Of a DNA stretch of 64,000 nt, positions 58,406 to 64,000 are shown piece after piece (the first letter of the stretch is position 1; every line of letters starts with the position of its first letter). The DNA lies in NCBI GenBank assembly GCA_947494445.1, contig CANLVD010000011.1:1-64000 (forward strand), given 5' to 3'. The notes beneath the pieces were generated by a model. It did not search any database, was not told the origin of the DNA, and worked only from the letters and a program-made list of their open reading frames with translations. A program made the translations under genes and the position numbers. The DNA comes from an uncultured Paracoccaceae bacterium (GTDB taxonomy: Bacteria; Pseudomonadota; Alphaproteobacteria; Rhodobacterales; Rhodobacteraceae).

Positions 58406-59803
58406 CTAGGCCCCCATTGCTTCGGGCAGACCATGGGCCCATGCGGTGATCGAACCCGCACCCAGAAACACCACCAGATCGCCCGGCTCGGCTGACGCGC
58501 GCACCAATTCCGGCAGCGCCTCGGGCCCGCTCAGGGCCAGTGCGTGCCGGTGGCCATGGGCCTTGAGGCCGGCAACCAGACCATCGCGGTCAGCGCCCTC
58601 GATATGCGCTTCTCCTGCGGCAAAGACATCCGCGATGACGGCTGTATCGGCCTCATTGAAACAGGTGCAGAAATCCTCGAACAGGTCCCTTAGCCGTGTG
58701 AAACGATGCGGCTGGTGGATCGCAATCACCTTGCCAGAGGTTGCTTGTCGAGCCGCTTTCAGAACAGCGGCAATCTCCACCGGATGATGTGCATAATCGT
58801 CAATGACGGTCACGCCGCCAATCTCGCCCACCTTGGTGAAGCGCCGGTTCACGCCGCCAAATGCGGCCAGTGCCTGTTTGATCTCGGTTGCATTCACGCC
58901 CAGATGCTGTGCAACGGCAATCGCTGCCACCGCGTTTGAGACGTTATGGTCGCCCGGCATCGGCAGGCGCAGCCCCTCGATCACCCGGTCCTCCCCTGCC
59001 AGCACCACATCGAAACAGGCCGTGCCACCCTCATAGGTCAGATTGGCAATCTGCAGATCGGCCTGCGGGTTGAACCCGTAAGTGATGACCCGCCGGTCGC
59101 CCAAGCGACCCACGAGCGCCTGTACTTCAGCATGATCAATGCAGCAGACAGCCACGCCGTAGAACGGAATGTTTGACACAAAGGCATCAAAGGCCGCACG
59201 CAGTGCATCGAAGTCACCCCAATGATCCAGATGTTCGGGATCGATGTTGGTGACAATCGCAATGGTTGCTGGCAACCGGTTGAACGAGCCATCACTCTCG
59301 TCCGCCTCGACCACCATCCACTCACCCGAGCCCATCCGCGCGTTTGACCCATAAGCATGGATCACCCCGCCATTGATCACCGTGGGGTCGATCCCGCCTC
59401 CATCAAGCAGTGCCGCGACCATCGAGGTAGTCGTTGTCTTGCCGTGCGTGCCTGCTACGGCCACATTGGATTTCAAACGCATCAACTCGGCCAGCATCTC
59501 GGCCCGGCGCACCACCGGCAGGCCCATTTCGCGGGCTGCGTCCAGTTCAGGGTTGCCCGGCTTGATCGCCGTCGAGATCACGACAACCTCGGCACCGTCC
59601 AGATTCTCGGCTCGCTGGCCCACGAAGCAGCGCGCACCCTTGGCTTCCAGCCGCTCGGTGATGGCGGAGGATTTCAGATCCGAGCCCTGCACGTCAAACC
59701 CGTGGTTCAGCAGCACTTCGGCTATGCCTGACATGCCAATGCCACCGATGCCGACAAAATGAATGGGGCCCAGCGTATGGGGCAGTCTGGTCTGGTTGTT
59801 CAC
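58406..59803 (-). CDS. murC: UDP-N-acetylmuramate--L-alanine ligase
   Basis: A 465-residue Mur ligase that adds L-Ala to UDP-MurNAc using ATP in the cytoplasm. The N-terminal domain has [19 protein letters not shown] (residues 14-32), the ATP loop is [18 protein letters not shown] at about 116-133, and [26 protein letters not shown] and [24 protein letters not shown] are the conserved central and C-terminal motifs. The start is GTG at 59803, right after the murG stop; the frame extends upstream only inside murG. murB does not follow, unlike the usual order. Confidence 0.96.
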   Translation of the reverse strand: MNNQTRLPHTLGPIHFVGIGGIGMSGIAEVLLNHGFDVQGSDLKSSAITERLEAKGARCFVGQRAENLDGAEVVVISTAIKPGNPELDAAREMGLPVVRRAEMLAELMRLKSNVAVAGTHGKTTTTSMVAALLDGGGIDPTVINGGVIHAYGSNARMGSGEWMVVEADESDGSFNRLPATIAIVTNIDPEHLDHWGDFDALRAAFDAFVSNIPFYGVAVCCIDHAEVQALVGRLGDRRVITYGFNPQADLQIANLTYEGGTACFDVVLAGEDRVIEGLRLPMPGDHNVSNAVAAIAVAQHLGVNATEIKQALAAFGGVNRRFTKVGEIGGVTVIDDYAHHPVEIAAVLKAARQATSGKVIAIHQPHRFTRLRDLFEDFCTCFNEADTAVIADVFAAGEAHIEGADRDGLVAGLKAHGHRHALALSGPEALPELVRASAEPGDLVVFLGAGSITAWAHGLPEAMGA

Positions 59804-59804
59804 G

Positions 59805-60902
59805 TCAGGCGTCCTTGAATGCGATTTTCCCCACCAGATCGGCCAGCATCTCGGCAGCGTCCGGCTTGCCCTGCGAGAGCGCTGCCTTGGCCGCAGCATT
59901 GGCCCCCTCCGGCTCTCCCACGATCGCGGCGATATGCCCGGCCAGCACCTCCGGCGTCAAGCCCTGTTCGGGAATGACAAAGGCCCCACCGGCCTCTGAC
60001 AGCCCGGCAGCATTGGCGCTCTGGTGATCGTCGGTCGCATGTTTGTAGGGGATCAGAATGGCAGGTCGCCCGATCACGGAAATCTCGGCCACCGAACTTG
60101 CTCCTGCCCGGCTGATGATCAACTGAGCCGCGGCCATCCGGTCGGGGATGTCATCGAAGAACCCACGCACGGTCGCACGCACGCCGATCGCGTCATAGGC
60201 AGCCTTTGCGCGCGCCTCATCCTCGCCGCGGGCCTGATGGGCAATCGTCAACTGTTCGCGCAGGGCATCGGGCAGAAGCGCGACCGCTTGCGGCACCACA
60301 TCCGACAGGATCCTTGCTCCTTGCGAGCCGCCGATGACCAGCACATCCATCGGCCAGTCACCGGGGGTAATGTAAGGCGCACCGGCCCTGTCCCGGATCG
60401 CTGCGCGCACGGGATTGCCGGTGTGATAGGCTTCCAGCCCCTCGGGCAGAGACGTTGGCCATGTCCCGCAGGCAACCGCCTCGACCCTTGAGACGAAGAA
60501 CCGGTTCACCCGGCCAAGCACGCCGTTTTGTTCATGAATGAGGCGCGGGATGCGCAGAATGGTGCTTGCAGCCATCGCCGGCAGTGCCGGATACCCGCCA
60601 AAACCCGCAACCGCCGCAGGCCGGTCAAAGGCCATGCGCACTGTCGCACTCAGGATGCCGAAACCGATGCGCAAAGGCGCCAGCAGCTTGGTCAGTCTGG
60701 AGCCTTGGGCAAATGTCCCGGACGAGACCACCTGACGCTCTACTGCATCGGGAAATCCACCAGCGTAGCGCGCACCACGGGGATCGGTGCTCAGTCGCAC
60801 CCGCCAGCCGCGTTTGAGCATCTCTTCGGCCAAAGCCTGCGCAGGAAACATGTGCCCGCCCGTGCCACCGGCGGCGATCACCAGCAATGGCGCGTCTTTC
60901 AT
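59805..60902 (-). CDS. murG: UDP-GlcNAc:lipid I N-acetylglucosaminyltransferase
   Basis: A 365-residue GT-B glycosyltransferase that forms lipid II from lipid I on the inner face of the membrane. Glycine loops are [20 protein letters not shown] (residues 9-28) and [17 protein letters not shown]; the donor-binding region is [20 protein letters not shown], followed by [17 protein letters not shown]. It overlaps ftsW by four bases and is one base from the murC start codon region, so these three are coordinated. Confidence 0.96.
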   Translation of the reverse strand: MKDAPLLVIAAGGTGGHMFPAQALAEEMLKRGWRVRLSTDPRGARYAGGFPDAVERQVVSSGTFAQGSRLTKLLAPLRIGFGILSATVRMAFDRPAAVAGFGGYPALPAMAASTILRIPRLIHEQNGVLGRVNRFFVSRVEAVACGTWPTSLPEGLEAYHTGNPVRAAIRDRAGAPYITPGDWPMDVLVIGGSQGARILSDVVPQAVALLPDALREQLTIAHQARGEDEARAKAAYDAIGVRATVRGFFDDIPDRMAAAQLIISRAGASSVAEISVIGRPAILIPYKHATDDHQSANAAGLSEAGGAFVIPEQGLTPEVLAGHIAAIVGEPEGANAAAKAALSQGKPDAAEMLADLVGKIAFKDA

Positions 60903-62062
60903 CGCCCGCGTCCGATAATCTCGGACATTGCATCCTGAGGACGTACCCGGGTCAGCGCCAGCAACATCCCCGTCGCCAGCCCCGCTGCCAGCAGGGACGA
61001 TCCACCATAGCTTACAAACGGCAGCGTCATGCCCTTGGCAGGCAGCAAACGCACAGCCACGCCAAGATTGATCGCGGCCTGCATGCCGAACAGACAGGCC
61101 AGACCGGTCCCTGCCAGACGGATGAACGGATCACGCTCCTTGATCAGCCGGAAAAGCGCGCGCAGCACGATGGTCAGGTAAAGCGCAATGATCACCAGAC
61201 ACATGATCAGGCCGTATTCTTCTGCCGCTACTGCGATGATGAAATCAGTATGGGCATCCGGCAAAGACCACTTCACCGTACCCTCGCCCACGCCGACCCC
61301 CAGAAAGCCGCCTTCCTGAATGGCATTGGTCGCATAGCCAAGCTGGGTGGTCGGATCAACTTCCGGGTTGAGAAACCCATCGACCCTGCGCGCCACATGT
61401 TCCGAGTTCTGATAGGCAATCATGCCCGCAACCATCACACAGGCCGCCAACCCGATCAGCACCACCAGATTGGCACCGGCCACGAAATAGATCACCCCCC
61501 AGGCCCCGAGGATCAGGCTGGCCTGTCCGAAATCAGGCTGCAATGCCAGGATCAGGGTCAGCGCCACGGCAACCACAAAGGACAAGCTGCGCCCCGGCGG
61601 GCCGTTCAGATCATAGCTTGCCGCCATCATCCAGGCCGTGAAAATCACGAAGGTGGGCTTGAGGAACTCTGAGGGCTGCAACGAGATGAACCCCAGCGAA
61701 TACCACCGATACGCCCCCTTGTTGAAATCCGTCCCCAGCACCGGCAGAAGCGCAATCGCGATGACAGCACAGACAAAGCCCAGCACCGCCCAGCGCCGGA
61801 TCATCCGCACCGGCATCATCGAGACGATGACCATCACACCAAGTCCCAGACAGCCAAACACCGCCTGACGCGAGACATAGTGAAACGGATCCAATCCGTT
61901 GCGGCTGGCCAGCGGCGGCGAGGCCGCAAATCCCAGCAACAGGCCGATCAGGAACAACCCGCCCACAGCGGCAAGTGTCCACCGATCAACGGTGCGCCAC
62001 CATCGTGGCAAAACCGGCTCTGACGGCGCAGAGACGACGGGTCCATAGACCATATCTGTCAT
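60899..62062 (-). CDS. ftsW: Peptidoglycan glycosyltransferase FtsW (SEDS family)
   Basis: A 387-residue integral membrane protein with about ten helices. It polymerises septal glycan strands with FtsI. SEDS motifs are [40 protein letters not shown] followed by [21 protein letters not shown] (catalytic-region Asp in the loop after it), [20 protein letters not shown] and [20 protein letters not shown]. It lies in the dcw order ftsW-murG-murC; a GNAT gene separates it from murD, with 265 bp free upstream for its own promoter. Confidence 0.95.
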   Translation of the reverse strand: MTDMVYGPVVSAPSEPVLPRWWRTVDRWTLAAVGGLFLIGLLLGFAASPPLASRNGLDPFHYVSRQAVFGCLGLGVMVIVSMMPVRMIRRWAVLGFVCAVIAIALLPVLGTDFNKGAYRWYSLGFISLQPSEFLKPTFVIFTAWMMAASYDLNGPPGRSLSFVVAVALTLILALQPDFGQASLILGAWGVIYFVAGANLVVLIGLAACVMVAGMIAYQNSEHVARRVDGFLNPEVDPTTQLGYATNAIQEGGFLGVGVGEGTVKWSLPDAHTDFIIAVAAEEYGLIMCLVIIALYLTIVLRALFRLIKERDPFIRLAGTGLACLFGMQAAINLGVAVRLLPAKGMTLPFVSYGGSSLLAAGLATGMLLALTRVRPQDAMSEIIGRGR

Positions 62063-62327
62063 GGGCTGCTCCCATGGTTAAAACTGCCTCGGAACACAGG
62101 CTCTTTTTGCGGCCCTTGTTCGGCTGCAATGTTACGCGGTTCAAACGGTTTTGGCCAGCTTTACTGTGAACGGGCAGCGGTGGACCGCCGGGTGTCATTT
62201 TGGGTGAGGTGACTGCCCGGCAATACCTGCAGGCCTGTCGACGCCAAGTGTGCCAGTATGCCGTCGCCCTGCGGGCAAGCTGCCCCTCGAATGACCATAC
62301 CAGAACGGCAGCGACCGCAAGGCGATC

Positions 62328-62825
62328 TCACTCAAAAACCTTGGTGTACTTCAGCGACCTTACAGCCACGACACCCTGGGCCGTGCGAAACCGCTCAACC
62401 GTCAGCCCGTCGCGCAGCCAGCCCGTACGCTCGTAGAACCGAACAGCACGGCGGTTGGCAGGCAGGCAATACAGATGAGCCTGAGCAAAGCCATTGGCCC
62501 TGATCCGCGTCTCGCCATCTTTCAGCAACTTGCGGGCAACCCCGGTGCCACGTGCGGTCTGTCGGACAAATATTTGTTCAAGCTCAGCCCCATCAACAGT
62601 GCAGAAGCCAACGGTACCAACATCCAGATCAAGCACGGACGTGCGCGGGATCATCCCTTCCAGTCGGTCCCGAAACGCATTGACGCTGCGCATCGCAACC
62701 AGCGAGGCTGGCACGAGGTTTTCATGCGCCTCATGCCAAGCAGCGTGCCAGATGTCCGCCAACACCTCTGTGTCAGCAGGAAGTGCAGGACGCACCTCGG
62801 GCACGTCAATAATTGCGCGCGTCAT
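62328..62825 (-). CDS. GNAT-family N-acetyltransferase inserted in the dcw cluster
   Basis: A 165-residue GNAT enzyme beginning [40 protein letters not shown] is the central sheet, [20 protein letters not shown] holds the acetyl-CoA loop (RGTGVA), and [20 protein letters not shown] closes the fold. Its ATG overlaps the murD stop by four bases, so it is translationally coupled to murD, although murD-ftsW are normally adjacent. The substrate is unknown. Confidence 0.87.
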   Translation of the reverse strand: MTRAIIDVPEVRPALPADTEVLADIWHAAWHEAHENLVPASLVAMRSVNAFRDRLEGMIPRTSVLDLDVGTVGFCTVDGAELEQIFVRQTARGTGVARKLLKDGETRIRANGFAQAHLYCLPANRRAVRFYERTGWLRDGLTVERFRTAQGVVAVRSLKYTKVFE

Positions 62826-64000
62826 AATACACCCGCCGCTTCATGGGCCTGAACCAGAGCCACGAAAGCATCGCCTCGCGCCTCGAAACTTTTGAACTGA
62901 TCGAAACTTGCGCAGGCAGGCGACAACAGGATCACCTCTCCCGGGCTTGCGTCGCGCACAGCACCGGCAAAAGCCGCCTCAAGCGTCTGACTGATCTCAT
63001 GCGGGGCATCGCCCAGCGCGGCTGCAAAATCCTCTGCCGCGTCACCGATCAAGTAGGTCTTGAGCACCCGGTCAAAAAGCGGCGCAAGACCGGCAATCCC
63101 GCCTGCCTTGGGCACACCGCCCGCGATCCAGCGGATCCGGTCAAAGGCCATCAACGCCTTCTCGGCCGCATCAGCATTGGTCGCCTTGCTGTCATTGACA
63201 AAGCGCACGCCACCCACATCAGCGACCTGTTGTGCCCTGTGCGGCAGGCCGGGAAAACTTGCCAGCGCCGCTTCGATCTGGCGGGGCGCCAGTCCGATGG
63301 ACCGACAGGCCGCGTAGGCCGCACAGGCATTCTGGTGATTATGGGCGCCCGGCAAATTGGCAATCCCGCGCAGATCAATGGAGGCCATCTGCCGCCCCCG
63401 CCGCCACTCCACCAGAAACCCTTTGCGGGCAAACACACTCCAGCCATCGCCCTGCAGCTTGCGGCTGTTTGAAAGTGTAATCACCGGCTCGCCATTGCCA
63501 TGATGCTCGCGCATCAGATTGGCCAGATACCGACCTTCGACCTCATCCAGTCCGATGATGCTGCGATCCGGGCTGCCTTCTGTGAACAGGCGTCGCTTGG
63601 CTGCAAAATATCCCCCATGCCCGCCATGCCGGTCCAGATGATCGGGGCTCAGGTTCAGGAACACGGCCACATCCGGGGCCAGCGCGCGCGCCAGTTCCGT
63701 CTGGTAGGAAGACAGCTCAAGTACCACAATTTCACCATCGCGCGGCGGCTCAAGGTCCAGCACGCCAACGCCGATGTTACCGCCCATCTGACAGGGCTTG
63801 CCGCTGGTGCTCAGGATGTGGTGGATCAACGCCGTGGTCGTGGACTTGCCGTTCGACCCGGTCACGCAGATCACCCGTGGCAGGGTCTCAAGCTCTTCCC
63901 AGGCATCCGATGCAAACGAGCGGAAAAACAAGCCCACATCATTGTCGATGACCGCGCCCTTTTCCTGTGCCAGCGCCACAATCGGGTGCGGCTGGGGGTA
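62822..64000 (-). CDS. murD: UDP-N-acetylmuramoylalanine--D-glutamate ligase, N-terminus outside the window
   Basis: The C-terminal 392 residues of MurD, which adds D-Glu to UDP-MurNAc-L-Ala. The visible part starts [20 protein letters not shown] and contains the ATP loop [15 protein letters not shown], the LSSYQTELA and [13 protein letters not shown] motifs and [19 protein letters not shown]. The frame is open to the window edge, so about 70-80 residues are missing; a GTG at 63979 is not the true start. It overlaps the GNAT gene by four bases. Confidence 0.95.
   Translation of the reverse strand, partial: YPQPHPIVALAQEKGAVIDNDVGLFFRSFASDAWEELETLPRVICVTGSNGKSTTTALIHHILSTSGKPCQMGGNIGVGVLDLEPPRDGEIVVLELSSYQTELARALAPDVAVFLNLSPDHLDRHGGHGGYFAAKRRLFTEGSPDRSIIGLDEVEGRYLANLMREHHGNGEPVITLSNSRKLQGDGWSVFARKGFLVEWRRGRQMASIDLRGIANLPGAHNHQNACAAYAACRSIGLAPRQIEAALASFPGLPHRAQQVADVGGVRFVNDSKATNADAAEKALMAFDRIRWIAGGVPKAGGIAGLAPLFDRVLKTYLIGDAAEDFAAALGDAPHEISQTLEAAFAGAVRDASPGEVILLSPACASFDQFKSFEARGDAFVALVQAHEAAGVL

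Overview
The window looks like a chromosomal segment of an alphaproteobacterium of the Rhodobacterales (Roseobacter-like). This rests on gene content and style, not on any search: high-GC codon use, many high-affinity ABC importers, a BCCT transporter, a PleD homologue facing a DUF3572 gene, the order DUF983-Nudix-rpmG, tRNA-Trp next to secE, and part of the dcw (division and cell wall) cluster. I see no insertion sequences, CRISPR arrays, phage genes or rRNA. The left 49 kb is catabolic and transport DNA; the right 14 kb is housekeeping.

Region by region. (1) 1-1472: a 5'-incomplete BCCT carrier with an in-frame stop. (2) 1513-17425, minus strand: fourteen tightly packed genes that look like one 16-kb catabolic operon. 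It encodes a CoA-transferase, an enoyl-CoA hydratase, an aldehyde dehydrogenase, a complete glucose-type ABC importer, two GMC oxidoreductases, a Dabb protein, a LacI regulator, a Gfo/Idh/MocA dehydrogenase and a fumarate-reductase-like flavoprotein. Two perfect LacI-style palindromes (TGGAACGTTCCA) lie just upstream of the first gene. I cannot name the substrate; this is the best candidate here for an undescribed pathway. (3) 18362-22714: ugpBAEC, the glycerol-3-phosphate/glycerophosphodiester importer. (4) 22805-32910: two divergent transcripts for amino sugars. One carries a MurQ-type etherase, an ABC importer and a Gfo/Idh enzyme; the other carries a BadF-type kinase, a GntR/HutC regulator, a SIS-type GlcN-6-P deaminase and NagA. 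Together they suggest salvage of GlcNAc and MurNAc from peptidoglycan, controlled through repeated AATACCT elements between them.

(5) 32922-34607: an MscS-like channel with a periplasmic coiled coil. (6) 34815-39795: a fumarylacetoacetase-fold hydrolase divergent from a FadR-type regulator, followed by an NMT1/THI5-type importer with two different permeases. (7) 39915-42104: monomeric NADP-isocitrate dehydrogenase. (8) 42168-49453: a LysR regulator divergent from a membrane dipeptidase and a five-gene Dpp/Opp-type peptide importer. (9) 49482-56425: GNAT enzymes, rpmG, Nudix, DUF983, a module of EF-hand protein, ECF sigma factor, membrane protein and CnrX-like protein, then pleD, DUF3572 and a thioesterase. 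(10) 56590-64000: secE, tRNA-Trp, yaaA, a GNAT gene, murC, murG, ftsW, another GNAT gene and the 3' part of murD.

A theme runs through the window: in all five ABC operons that begin with or contain a binding-protein gene, a strong inverted repeat sits directly after the binding-protein stop codon and before the first permease. Such structures can protect the upstream message or reduce downstream expression, which would fit the excess of binding protein over permease that importers need.
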